Notes: a model not told the origin generated them from the letters alone. DNA of 64,000 bases from Pseudopyrenochaeta lycopersici (GCA_003313425.1 NHZP01000090.1:1-64000); one strand, 5' to 3'. Positions 8,901 through 19,850 are shown, numbered from the stretch's first letter. A program made the numbers and translations.

Positions 8901-10370
8901 CAGTAGGCTACTCCATGTCGCCTCCTTTTTTTCAAAGGGTTGAGGAGTTTCATGATCCCTTCTCGAATCCAGAGCACTTGCAGCGTGGGCCATACTAGTG
9001 GACTGGCGGCGCTTCATGCGCTCAGCCCGGGAAAGAGCTTCTCTGCCATTCCTTTTCGAGAAACTATGACTTTTGGAAGGCTCCTCAAATTCTGATGCAG
9101 TCATCAGTAGACTTTCTGCTGATTCGAACTCTTCCTCACCATCGTCTGTGATGACGGAGGCAGACTCGTCGCTCTCATCTTCCGAAATCGATTCCCAGGT
9201 TTCCAAGTTTGGAGGGCCTGATTTTAATTGGTATGCGCGCGGCTCTGCCTCCTTCGTCTTCATCTCGGGCATAAGGGACCATGCCTGGTCAAACCACAGT
9301 TGGTGCAGCGACTCATCTTGCTCTTTGGGAAGAGACCTGCGTAGAAGGTTTTGTCGTGCGCACTTGTCCAGCCTCCAGAAGCGCACACAGAAACAGAAAA
9401 CCATCTTGAAGATCCTTCTGTATCTTTGGGTAGTTGCCTTGCGACCAACCAACTCGAAAGGCGCCTTGTACGTGCGATCGGGGTATGAACTACGAAGCAG
9501 ACACCGGATTGAAACATCGGTATAGCGGACTGTGTCTTCACATCGATCAAAGACTTGGTCTAGCGCTGCGACTAGAAGGCTTAGTCTATACTCATCTTCC
9601 TTGCAGCTGTACAGATCCACGCCTCCGTAGAGTCCGAGGTGCAGATTCCGCACCGTGACGACGGGGATCTGCGCGAGCTGCACGAGGAGCCTGCGCTCTG
9701 CACCAGCGAAGGTTTCCGCCCATCCAGTGCGTCGCATCCAGTTCGTGTTCAAAGCCATGTCGCAACCGCCAAGGTCATTGGTTGCATTCGTTCGACGACG
9801 ATTCATGCGTTCAAGTTCTTTAAGATGTAGCTGTTCGAGGCGCTGCAGGCGCGGTGCAGAGGTCTGTTGCAAGCTGCTGTCGACGACAGAACTGCGAGTA
9901 GCAGATGTACGATCCTGTTTCACAATCCAATAACCGTACGCCCCATTATGGTCCCAGCTTTGGAGCATCAGGCCTCGGCTGACATGATCGTGGAGCCATG
10001 TCAAGGACTTGCGCTTCACGCCGTGCTTAGCAGATAAATGGCGACCCATAAGGTCGATGCTCGTCGTCTTATGGCCACAATGCTTACACGCATTTCCAAG
10101 GTGATTGGCAAGATAGGGATGGGGCGGAGAGTGGTCTGGTCGCAGGCGGAGCTCTCTTGGGCCTAGGATGTTGTACGGTTTGAGAAGTTCGCGTAGCTGC
10201 TTCGTTATATACCTGGAATGGTTGTGTTTTTCAACCACATGATCAGCGATGGACTTGCTGGTGCCATGCAGAGCAAATTTGCACAGGCGACAGATGATGA
10301 CTGGCTCAGGCTCGTTGACGTGGAGATTGAGCTGCTCGAGGAGCTCTCTTAATCCGAGTTGAGCCGTCAT
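5979..10370 (-). CDS. OrsD zinc-finger / tyrosine-recombinase-like / Cys-cluster protein, no helicase
   Basis: An uninterrupted 1463-residue ORF from ATG at 10370. Residues 27-49 and 95-116 form two C2H2 fingers (C27-C30-H44-H49; C95-C98-H111-H116), as in the OrsD/DUF3505 domain at the head of fungal telomere-linked RecQ-type proteins. Residues 395-480 are acidic and Ser-rich. Residues 735-930 resemble a tyrosine recombinase: APRGTEL with R749, HAKSR with K783, RTYRQ with R872, then SGHRPLQRGMSYG with H912 and Y921 nine apart, the usual HxxR/GH/Y order although the first His is not obvious. The C-terminal third carries CxxC clusters (1092/1095, 1142/1145, 1306/1309, 1353/1356, the last in GGCARCAVPREIC). 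Where relatives carry a RecQ helicase there is only a Ser-rich linker (about 960-1020). Normal base use and no stops contrast with the RIP-ruined surroundings. DNA binding is likely; recombinase activity is inference. Confidence 0.75.
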   Translation of the reverse strand: MTAQLGLRELLEQLNLHVNEPEPVIICRLCKFALHGTSKSIADHVVEKHNHSRYITKQLRELLKPYNILGPRELRLRPDHSPPHPYLANHLGNACKHCGHKTTSIDLMGRHLSAKHGVKRKSLTWLHDHVSRGLMLQSWDHNGAYGYWIVKQDRTSATRSSVVDSSLQQTSAPRLQRLEQLHLKELERMNRRRTNATNDLGGCDMALNTNWMRRTGWAETFAGAERRLLVQLAQIPVVTVRNLHLGLYGGVDLYSCKEDEYRLSLLVAALDQVFDRCEDTVRYTDVSIRCLLRSSYPDRTYKAPFELVGRKATTQRYRRIFKMVFCFCVRFWRLDKCARQNLLRRSLPKEQDESLHQLWFDQAWSLMPEMKTKEAEPRAYQLKSGPPNLETWESISEDESDESASVITDDGEEEFESAESLLMTASEFEEPSKSHSFSKRNGREALSRAERMKRRQSTSMAHAASALDSRRDHETPQPFEKKEATWSSLLEDMLFRFVYFLSTEEYEDGTPSSTLLIYSSGVLGLTQGGSTFERAGNYTSKLSAMIYCVRMIILEATLPRFAHVGLGWSVRPRHGQVELLNQARGKNLCLGSPTPMNELLSLRDYGRVSSRSEGPSFRVTWSQDGQVVSWEKHSLSMAKFRQISHDSIQDTLAVCSELMYGWSPPIDLGSIRDHLADTSAGYSFVTDSANGLSESYLELSRRASLATVNGLLADDDWDDQAVRRYLELYSQMTELMMLSLYLLGGQAPRGTELSALEHCNGSSTSRGVCVYSRKMALIFRHAKSRRSTNHEFYVVRFMPDEVGRLLYYYLVFIRPFVCMLHREFHAGDIDSTLLFSLPTVPKEPLKTSVLTKALERQTTSTVGFRLSVRTYRQLVIAVTDKHIRHISEPFNRHDDRSTKADPNVAYAWQSGHRPLQRGMSYGIDGAFPDTLQPALLNIYEWASNEWHKFLQLEPAAHNACIETIEGQKRKVPSSSSDSSPKRRCTTQRTGIDSSPPNEQALLKPMPHKIGQGPWAKEVEVAFYKSTLKQAWLGCMPIFSRPSHFERDRVIEERKKILAHITSEEAELNRRFDSRHRLHGIDKEFVRWRNVGCQLCYADSGKMEPDHLLEHCNRHRSSARARQIFDWLQALELPRRSRGASWCDLCSMTEFVCADIITGVRLGDAKHEAERSYWREQAEKSLDGDGKCQMKLVVKRTIAALCAYDEHILGAFLMERLSEENGVDIMAKNQVEFWFRQRVSLGGSAVLRLLFVFEMLISAFNFRRSQPSATKSPNSSVISPLLCGYGWDNDDEVQGWHNTLKWWMGKCGFCAGRGLEDTKINHSLSNCRRGGLTQRSIRMGEAIFLEGFKAKGGCARCAVPREICDRWAKSSDGVWREQPLERCQYGRLVYDTVVGLYQCTDTRYAFDLLTTIEEEGEEEYRDLDDVDVTMWLCRKLVVANVEGTEMLRQLWVWTQMLQKARLEY

Positions 10371-10640
10371 AGCAGCTCTACGGCCAGTAAGAAGTACGAG
10401 GAGTACGCAGTAAGATAGAGCTAATCAGTAAGCTGTAGTAGTCGGGGAGAAGGATGTTCGTGATAAGTTGGCAAGCAAAAGCGCGTTGACGCGTAACATG
10501 TGTGCGCGTAGAGAGGTCGCATGAGATGCGAGGGGGTTTGGCTGGAAGAGGCAATGACTTCCCGAAAGGGTTTAGTTTAGGAGAGGGGGGCATTCCCTAG
10601 CGGCATACCTGAGTAGTTGCCCTTCCGCTCCGCCTTCTCT
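10371..10640 (-). promoter_or_regulatory. Promoter region with an MCB-type ACGCGT box
   Basis: This is the 5' flank of the minus-strand recombinase-like gene. ACGCGT (10489-10494) lies about 120 bases upstream of the start, beside further GCGCGT words (10481, 10505 region). The degraded relative at 32860-36773 also has ACGCGT repeats 160-220 bases upstream. MCB boxes bind MBF in yeasts; use here is inference. Confidence 0.4.
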
Positions 10641-10643
10641 CTC

Positions 10644-10980
10644 TACTTTACCCCTACCTTAGTGGTTCTAACTCTCTTTACCCCTACCCTAGTGGTTTTA
10701 ACCCTCTTTACCCCTACTCTACTCGTTCTAACCCTCTTTACTCCTACTCTACTACTTCTAACCCTCTTTACCCCTACTCTAGCAGTTTTAACCCCCTTTA
10801 CTCCTACTCTACTACTTTATACCCTCTTTTCTCTTATTTTACTACTTCTACCCTTCTTTACTCCTTCTACCCTTCTTTACTACTTCTAACCTCCTTTACT
10901 CCTTCTAACCTCCTTTACTCCTTCTAACCTTCTTTACTACTTCTACCCTTCTTTACTACATAATCCTGTTTTTATCCCTC
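10644..10980. repeat. 30-bp tandem minisatellite
   Basis: About eight clear units with the core TTTACCCCTACTCTA and GTTCTAACCCTC, continuing to about 10960 in shorter degenerate form. Its reading frame gives the repeated decapeptide LFTPTLxVLT, a repeat artefact. It marks the left side of the second block copy. Confidence 0.8.
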
Positions 10981-11652
10981 CTTAAATACAATTATAGAAC
11001 TTCTATAACTTAGAATTATATAGAAATCTAATACGAAAACTACTATATAGAAAATACTAATAAATAAAACTACTAATACTATACTCTTTAGAACTAAACA
11101 AACTCTCCTACTTATACAATTAACAACCCATCTATACATAAATACTAACTTAATTACCTATATTATTAAAAATTTATTAAATATTATCCTAAATACTTAT
11201 CACTACACCCCTTACAAAAACTACCCTATTTAAATACTATATTATACAAACTATTACCTCTATCTTTCAAAACTAAAGAGAATAGAACTAATAAATATAA
11301 TTACATTTAATAACTATCTATATTTACTAAACTCTTATAAACTGTTATTTATTCTAACAAAAACATTAATTAAATTCTAATAATACTATAATAATACTTC
11401 TCTAACCCTTAACTCTTAACCTACTCTCTAACCTAAAAAATAATATTACTATTATTATACCCTTTTAATATAAACTTTAACTATCTTTTTACTTCTCTTT
11501 TTTTATACTTTATACACTATCTTTTATCGCTTACCTATCTATACTACATTTTTTACTCTCTTAAATTAATGAACTTGCCTATTAATAAACTTGTTTATTT
11601 ATAATCTATATTTTTGTACTACCCTCGCTTATAGAAACTACTAATATCTATC
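10981..11652. other. AT-rich RIP-eroded spacer
   Basis: No gene seen; words are almost only TA, AT, CT and AC. It is the counterpart of 431-1440. Confidence 0.6.
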
Positions 11653-13045
11653 TTAGAAATTTGCACCACTAAAGTCTAAATCTACACCTAAGTCCAAATC
11701 TGCTCCAGCTGAGTCGCTATTACATGGTGACTTAACCCCTACCTGGCAAATGCCCACTCTGCTAAGTCCACCACCTTTCTGGCCTCGCTGTGCCTCCCTC
11801 TTCGCAACTGGCTAAGCCTCCTCAGACGTCTGGTCTTGGATCGTCTGTCCGATGAAGATTCTATCTGCTACCCTGCTGATACCCTTACTTACGCCCTTAA
11901 CTACCCTACTAATACGACTGCCTCGCCCGCGTCTACCACGGCCCCGGCCTTGCTGTGGCTCCCTCTTTGCTACTAGCTGCGATTCCTCTGAGGTTTGGTC
12001 TTGGATCGTCTGTCTGATGAAGATTCCGTCTGCTCTAACGCCAATCACCTTACCTACACCCTTAACTACACCACCAACACGGCTGCCTCGCCCGCGTCCG
12101 CTACGGCCCCAGCCCCGCTGTGGCTCTCTCTTTGCTACTGGCTGCGGTTCCTCAGACGTCTGGTCTTGGATTGTCTGTCTAATGAAGATTCTATCCGCTA
12201 CCCTGCCGATACCCTTACTTACGCCCTCAACTACGCCGCTAACACGACTGCCTCGCCCGCGTCCACCACGGCCCCGGCCTCGCTGTGGCTCTCTCTTTGC
12301 TACCGGCTGCGGCTCCTCTGAGGTCTGGTCTTAGATTGTCTGTCTAATAAAGAGTCTATCTGCTCTGACACTAATCCCCTTACCTATACCCTTAATAATA
12401 CTACTAACACGGCTGCCTCGCCCGCGTCTACCGCGGCCCCGGCCTCGCTGTGGCTCTCTCTTCGCCACTAGCTGCGCCTCTTAAGATGTCTGGTCTTGGA
12501 TCGTCTGCCCGATAAAAATTGCGTCTGCTGCCCTACTAATCCCCTTACTTACGCCCTCCACAACACTGCTAACACGGCTACCTCGCCCGCGTCTACTACG
12601 TCCCCGGCCTCGCTGTAGCTCTCTCTTTGCAACTGGCTGCGGTTCCTTAGAAGTCTGGTCTTGGATTGTCTGTCTAATAAAGAGTCCATCTGCTCCGACG
12701 CTAATCCCCTCACCTACACCCTCAATAATACTACCAACACAGCTGCCTCGCCCGCGTCCACCGCGGCCCCGGCCTCGCTGTGGCTCTCTCTTCGCTACTG
12801 GCTGAGCCTCCTGAGACGTCTGGTCTTGGACCGTCTGGCTCCTAGTGCTGTTAGTATAACCTGGTATATTATCCGGTGTTTCTAACCTACAGATCGTCAA
12901 CAGCTGCGGGTAGATCAAGGCTAACAGTTGTCAGAAGCCTAGATAGGAGGCTATCAGAGAGGCCATCTGGGAGGACAACGGGTGCGGCATTAGCAGTCAT
13001 GCCTGCAGTAAACGCCAAAATGGCCGCGACTGTTAATGCGCGCAT
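11653..13045 (-). pseudogene. RIP-damaged second copy of the secreted KR-repeat gene
   Basis: ATG at 13045 gives MRALTVAAILAFTAG, nearly identical to the first copy. The intron (12890-12842) with GTAGGT donor and TACTAAC branch is retained. Exon 2 holds six 165-base units against five in copy one. Many CAA/CAG codons have become stops, for example CAA to TAA near 12481 in the QTSQE motif, and the C-terminal frame is broken. The differences are overwhelmingly C-to-T or G-to-A. It cannot encode the full protein. Confidence 0.75.
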
Positions 13046-14192
13046 GTTGAAAGGGCTTCGTTAAGTAATGTAGGCTTAACGTTAGGTAGAAAGAGTATTT
13101 GGAGGTAAAATTATCTACAAAAGGCGCGTATCTAGAAATAATCTTTATAGGATAGTTAAGCTAGGATAGCGTAAGAGAATATGAAGCGGTAAGAGAAATG
13201 TACAGCTGTAAGTAAATGTAAGAAAAGATGATAGAGTTATGCTAAGAATATAAGCTGTGATTAGAGTAAAAGTGCTCATCTTTATATCCTTTAGAAATGC
13301 CTCCCATAAGGACAATAATCACACCCCTAAATGCCAAGTTGCTAGCATCGTTTCAACGTGTTAGCCACTAAGCCAGCGGCATAAACACTAACGCTTCTAA
13401 CTATCCTTTTGTCAGCGAAAACAATTGTATTAAAAGGGAGGCTCTTAAAGAAACTCGTAGGGTTAGGTCTTAGCGGGGACGTCGCAACATAGACGATAAT
13501 AATAACTAGACCCGCATTGCCTTAGCATGAACGGTACTTCCCTAGCACCCCCAGTGCACGGCCTATTCAGCATAACGCGGCCGAACTTAACACAATCGCG
13601 CTAATTAATTACTACACTGAATAGAAGGGGGCATAAACAAAGCAGCCGTATTAGGTAACAGGATCAGCAACTAAGAAACACCTGTCTAGTCTGTGTAGTG
13701 TTTCAAAGCCTTCTAGAAGCTGCTGTAAGTGTCTTAGCGCAGCTCGTGCATTTACTCTGACCTCTAACAGTCTGTGCATCTCCACTGCACCTCCCTTAGC
13801 GAACTGTTTCAACTGCTGGTTCTAACTTCCCCTACACAAGCCTAATAGTCGGGATTTACTGACATGCTGGTTACTTAGACGTTTAGCTATTCTCGCTATG
13901 CTATTTTGTTAACAACTAAGGTCTTTGCATGATGCAGCAGGGACGTAGAGAAACGCTAGTGTTAGGTATGCTGTCTTTACCTTGTGCTGCGCTTTACACT
14001 AAGTCCGTATGCGATATGCGGCAGCGAGGTAACGGCTACAAAAAACCGACGCTCTTTCAGCATCTGTCTCTGCTGCATTTCCTTTATCTTTGGCTTCGCT
14101 GTGCCCCTTTCTCTTTTCTTTCGTCTATTCTTACCTAAACGTCCTGTCCTCCTATTTGTCTATCTATCTCCTCTTACGCCTGCCTACTAAAA
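13046..14192. other. Second copy of the divergent intergenic region
   Basis: Collinear with 2665-3732 and similar throughout, with mostly transition differences and a few short indels. No gene called. Confidence 0.6.
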
Positions 14193-14996
14193 ATGCACTT
14201 TACTTGTTGTACAGTTCTGATGGCTGGCCTTTTACAGTCTGTAAGAGGCATAGCTATAGATAATCTTACCGTAGAATTCAACACGGCGGTTGCTAGTGGC
14301 GGTGTTGGCATCCCTGTGGAGCGTAAGTTGCTATCTACGCTGTGCACGGCAACGTAACCCTAACACGTAGGCCCCGCAGCTACTATAGATCCTGCCGTGG
14401 CTGTAAGGATAGGTACAGAGCAGAGGATTCCTGGCTCCTACACGCTCCTTCTGGTTGATGAGGCCAGATGCAATGCATCCTCCCCGTCTCTTTGCTCTAT
14501 GCAGTCGGGTCTGGTGTCCTCCCATCAGCTTACGTTTCTCGCGGGCAAGATGGTGTACGAGCTTGTTAACCCAAGCAAGCCCTCCTCGCAGGCACCTTAT
14601 GCTATGGAATTGCCAACGAGTAACCTTCCTCTACTAGATGGCTCTACACAGCTTCTTCTAAACACAACAGATGGCTAACCTTAGGACCCGGCAGCGTTGT
14701 TTGTAGAGCCGTGGGCTAGCCTACACACCGTCGCAGGGAACGTGTATAATGCATTAAGCGAACAGGACGTGAAAAGAAGCCTGGAACGATCAAAGAGTAA
14801 GAGACCTACTAGGACTGGGTCTGAGAAAGCGCGCAAAACTCGGGAGGCCAGGCCCAAGTCAACAAGGCTAGCTATGAATCTTACTGTAAACTTTGGCAGC
14901 GAGAGCGAGAACAAGAGCAAGAATCACGGCAAGTTACTACAGAGCAAACCTCTTATTTGGTTTTTTGCAGCTCTTGTTATGTTAATATTTGTGTAA
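14193..14996 (+). pseudogene. RIP-damaged second copy of the GPI-anchored protein gene
   Basis: Same start context, signal-peptide region, intron and C-terminal hydrophobic tail as 3733-4536. In-frame stops have replaced Gln and Glu codons after NTTDG (TAA and TAG near 14674-14684). The second Met of the first copy is ATA here. The open segments 14397-14678 and 14697-14996 are its two halves. Dead copy. Confidence 0.75.
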
Positions 14997-16200
14997 AGTA
15001 CATAGCGTAATCTCACAATTATATTATGTTAAAGGCCTAAAATAGGCTCTCCAGCTACTACCTATCGCGCTGTTGTAATGGCGAGGACAGCTCTAATAAA
15101 GCTAACGCGAAAAATCAGCAACAAGAAAGAAACGAAGTAGCAGTAGTACTGCAGGCTCCCTCAACTCTTCGTGAGCACACGCAGCGTAAGTACCTAAACT
15201 ATCTTAGGCACCTCTAACGCTTCCTAAAGTAAAATAGTATAATTACCTAAAACACCTTAACTATATTATAATCCTAAAAGAGCACTCTAATTCAAGGAGT
15301 AATAGGATTTTAATAGGAGAGGCGACAAAAACTTTAATAAGAGGAATAAGAATAGGGACGTACTACTTTATTAGTTTTAATGCAAGCCTAAGAGATAGGA
15401 GACGTTAGCTGCGCTAGCAAAGCTCTATTTTTTAAAGATAGAGTAGAGTTCTAGTATTAAGAAAAAAGGTAATAACTAGCTAAGTAATACAGCCCTAATA
15501 GTAACACGCTCTATAAAACCTTCAACTTATTACGTATATATGTCTCTCCAGTAAATATACTTTAAATATTAGTATAAGCGCTAAAACTCTATGTAGGAGA
15601 GTAAATATATATAGTTTCTTTATTTGTGTAGCACTATTAGAATATAGAGTATTATACTTTGTTACCTTTTATATCTTACTTATAGTTATATAATTTTATT
15701 AATTTCTTATATTCTACTTACTACTCTATGCTTAATAATTACTACCTTCTACTATTAGCTTTCTACTTTTTACCTCTTACCTTTTACTTTTACTTTCTAC
15801 TCTCTACTTTTTACTTTTTATCTTACTTTCTATATTTTACTTTCTACGTTTTACTTTCTACTACCTACTTTTTAATTTATACTTTTACCTTCTAGTTTAT
15901 ATATTTAATAAAGATAAAGTGTTTACTGTAGTTAAATGTCTGCTCTGCTCCCTTAGGCGTAGGCTATGTGTCGCTCTAGCTAGAAACCGTTCTACTAAAG
16001 CTTAATGTACAGCTGCGTGCACTAACACTGCCTACTAAACGCTCCTAGAGTAACTAGCTTAAGGTGACTGCAAGAAGGTTTTAGTAACCGCGAGATACAT
16101 TATGTAATTCCTTTCTTACTTAAGCGATTAAACATCTTCCTGCTTTAACATTACTAACAGGACTAGTTTTCTATAAGTAAACATAAAACGTTCACTTTTA
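14997..16200. other. Eroded DNA with T-rich low-complexity tract
   Basis: Similarity to the first block ends about 15026. From about 15690 to 15910 the sequence is a CTTTCTACTTTTTAC-type low-complexity tract like that at 22500-22955. I see no gene. Confidence 0.5.
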
Positions 16201-19200
16201 ATAGTAGGACGGAGAGATTCTTAACTTTTTTTTATACTTTTCTTTCTTTTCTATATTAGGAATTAAGACAATAATCTTACTAGAGGAGGCGTTTAAGGCA
16301 TAGTATTAAATTCTAAAATGTGCTAGCTTGCTTAATTATAAATAGCTATTGGCCACAAAGTGCGGCACAGCAACTAAAAATAGGTCCTACTTAAACTATA
16401 AGAGCACTATCTGTTATCTGGCTCCTACATAAACTGGCCCCTCCACACGCTTATGCGTCTTTATCTTTTGAACCTAGCACATAATTTATAAATCTCTATT
16501 CTCTGCTCCTTAATGGCCTGTGTCCGGCTAAATAAGCTACTAGTAGAAGTCCTACGCCTGATTCTCGTTTAGCTACCCACAACTACAGCGCTCTCTTTTA
16601 TACTTACCTGCCGGCGCATTATCGCTGCATGCGACAATTAGGCCACCTGGCGAGACCTTGTAGCAGCACAACCGACCTTAGCCACTTGCTACCGCACTGT
16701 TACCGCTCAGTGCAAGGAGCAAAGTATCTAGAAGCACTACGTCGTGGCCGATACCCTAGCAAGTCAACGACAATTGCTCACCAAGGCGGACGTAGAACGA
16801 TGGCTGCCCTTTATAATTAGCTTACACCGTACGTCCATGCGGCAGGCAAATATCAAGAGAGCAAGGCTTTTGGCTAATCCGCACAATTTGTACCTACAGA
16901 CCCTATAGTCATGTCTACAGACGTCGTTTCCCTCCAGTAACTATGTAACAGCCTATGCAATATTTCAGATCGTTGTAGTTTAGACGCTGACTCCACCCCC
17001 TCAGTCTCATCAAGCGTCCCGTCAAACGTCTCGTCAGACCTTGTCACTAAATTGATCTACTCTTTTCACGCCGCCCACGCCTGGCGTCTTACCTAGGCGG
17101 CTAGCTTTTGCCTCTCTGCACGGCTGCTTGTCGGCCCTACGCGAGTGGATAAAGGCAAGCCGCTATGCCTGCTGCAATCTATATAATAGCACCGCCTTAC
17201 TGACTTGCTTAGGCATTCTATCAAACCTCAGGCTGCTATGTCCTATTCTCTAATGCTTTATGCTCAAGCGAATTAAGCGGTTGGCTTCTTCTACTAGGAG
17301 CTCTGCTGGGCACTCGCTAATAATGCAACATATAGCGAAAGCACTGCCTACCTCCTGCCGCCGCCAACTACGTTTTCAATTCCCCTCCCTATGCATTATG
17401 CACTATCTGTGCTATTTACATTTAACGGACTACAGGCATTTAGTACATGCTATCTTGCTTTAATAACGGAGCCGAGCTTTTTTGTAGACGACGAGTGGAC
17501 AGGGTATACCAGTCTAAACTATGGATCACAAATACGATTTAATGCAATAGGGGGGGACAACATTAACGTATTGACTAACCGCCTTAATAAGCTTCTAAAC
17601 AGTTACTTCTCTTTCCGGGTAGAGCAAGTAATACAGTTTCAGCTAGTGCGGCAATGGGACAACAACAGCAAATACCTGTTATATTTAAATTACTTCTAGT
17701 CGCAGACTGCTATGCACAGACTTAGGGTCACAGTAGACAGAAAAAGCGGGCACTTAGTAATTACTCATAACCATCCACTTCGATCTGACTGGGCCTCACT
17801 AGATGCAGTTATTACACCCTTTAGAATTGTAGAGTCAGTTCACCTATAAGGCTATTAGACATGGCTGTGGAAGTCTAAATAGTCTAAGGAGATGTAAAAA
17901 ATTAAGTAAAGCATAGAAAATAATCTTACTTCCCGCCATCCTAGCTTAGTGCGCTGCTGCAGCTACGTGCAGGCCTAGAACCCCCTCTTCCTCTCTACTC
18001 CTTAAGGCTGGTGTATGTCTCCTCGTCGCTAAACTCGTTACAGGCTAGCTAGCTGTAACGTAGGCAACCTATAATAACTCTGACATACTTTTCTCAACCC
18101 TATCAAAGTTTACTGCTGTCACTATCGTATTGCACACCTCGTAGCAGTCAGATAATAATCTAGATAGAGTCGTAAGCTTCTGTGTGCGGTTCATGTTAGG
18201 ACCTAATATATACAAAGCAAACGCTGGGAAGTATAAGGTTAGTACAGAGCCTCTCCTAAAGGCATAGGTAAAGCCTGTAGCAGCCGCCCTCGCCGTAACA
18301 CATATTTACTATGCGCTATGTGTTAGCGAGCAATCGAAATTCTCTTTCCTGTTAACCTACACATGTGCTGCTTATCACAAGCTTTAACTAGTTAATAGCT
18401 CGTTTTCCAAGCTCCAAATCTGCGTTGTTGTGCACATAATGTATAATCTCTTTCTGCACAGACAGTACTGGAGAGGGAGGAAAGATAGCTGCTACATTAG
18501 TAGAGACAGGACTGTTTCTCCCGCCTAGAGCCAAGCTAGGCGTAACAGGAAGAAGCGGGCCGCAATACGCAGCTGCTGACTAGAGGGCAACAACTAATAT
18601 AGCAGAAAGCTTTATTACGATGCTAGTAAGGAAGTACAATATTTTTATTTAGGCAACAATAATACTTAGAATAGAGGAAGAGGCGGATTATAGACTATGC
18701 TAAATCGAAAGATATTAACTTCGCTTTATATGATCTGCTGTCTTACGCATAAAAGTGTATCTATTCGCATTTTCTGCTCGTCGGCTCTTAAGAAACAATA
18801 TCGTTGGATTAAAGCCTAGAGTGTCTCACTGTATACGGCGTAGAGAGGGGCTACTGTAACAAGATCGCGGCGTAAGGCGCATTCTGCAAGCTGCAGACGG
18901 CACGCCCTAGGCTAAAGTTCGTTGTTAGGTTAGTGCGGCGTACATTCATAACAAGAGGATTGCAAGAAAGAAGGATATAGTTATAGCACACATAAGGCGC
19001 AGCAAGACAAGTTGCGGCGTGCAAACATTAAACCCATTTAGCATATCGCTATCCTGTTGGAACTTAATTAAGGAGGAGGCGTGCTGTCGCAGAGAGAGAC
19101 GAGGCTACATTAGTATTATAATAAAAGGGCTGACAGCTAATACGTAGCATTCTTAAGGAAGGTATGTACATACAGGTAAGGGACTTATAAGCCCTACATT

Positions 19201-19391
19201 GCCACCTAGCTTCTGGGGGACCTATTTGCTAAGGCGAAGAATAAAGGTATAAGAAGGGTACGTTCTCCCTCTAATCTCTAGCCCCCGGCCTCTTTAACTA
19301 GATAAGATTATTAATCGTCACACGACATTACGCCTTTTTGCGCTGTTACCGTCCTACGTCTCTAGAGCTCTTCTACTGCGATCAGTTCAAT
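16201..19391. other. RIP-degraded former coding DNA of unknown identity
   Basis: Several stretches keep protein-like composition but have many TAA/TAG stops: plus strand 17391-17900 (open 17391-17699) and minus strand about 18300-17900, which reads with few stops and hydrophobic patches. I could not match them to a family. They are presumably gene relics. Confidence 0.35.
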
Positions 19392-19850
19392 ATGCGCTTC
19401 AACATAGCTGCTGCCGTCTGCTCTCTTCTTCTCCTGCTAGCGTCAGCTAAGTGTTACAGAGACGCGCCTGCAAACACTAATACGCAATTTGCATCTAATC
19501 ATATTGATGACGCTGCAGCAGTTCTACAAGGAAGGCTGGAAGCAGGTTAAGTGCGTGGAGCCTGCGTTACTAATAGTCATGCTGGCAACCAATAGTACTT
19601 TAGCATTCGAAATGTACAGGGCGCAGCAAAGGAAGTTACAAAGGAAGCTATTAAAACGTACTTAAAGTAGGAAGTAAATAGCTGTAGTAATAAAGGTGGA
19701 TATAGTGAACACGATGGTGTTTATTTTAAGTACGTAACTAGAAACGTTTAAGGGGTAACCGTAATACTAATTATTATGTCAACATATAGTGCTAATCTAG
19801 GCAGCGGCGTTTGCATTGATGCCATCTACATCGGACATTACCTACGGAAA
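19392..19850 (+). pseudogene. Small secreted cysteine-containing protein, RIP-inactivated
   Basis: ATG at 19392 starts a strong signal peptide (MRFNIAAAVCSLLLLLASA). The mature part has Cys residues at spaced positions (AKCYRD, RGACV, VNSCS) and, after a 60-base intron (19730-19789, GTACGT..ATATAG), continues NANLGSGVC. That resembles the C-terminal PNxGxC ending seen in many fungal small secreted proteins. Three in-frame stops fit RIP of Gln or Trp codons (after LEAG, before YFSI and before EVNSC). About 130 residues were encoded originally. Effector-like by size and signal only; no function can be assigned. Confidence 0.5.

Noticed and set aside
9073..9525. 150-codon plus-strand ORF inside the recombinase-like gene
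   Set aside because: Antisense to the acidic Ser-rich segment of the 1463-codon ORF; no independent support.
5979..10370. RecQ helicase annotation
   Set aside because: The flanking domains resemble telomere-linked RecQ-type proteins, but no Walker A, DEAH or helicase C motif is present in the ORF.
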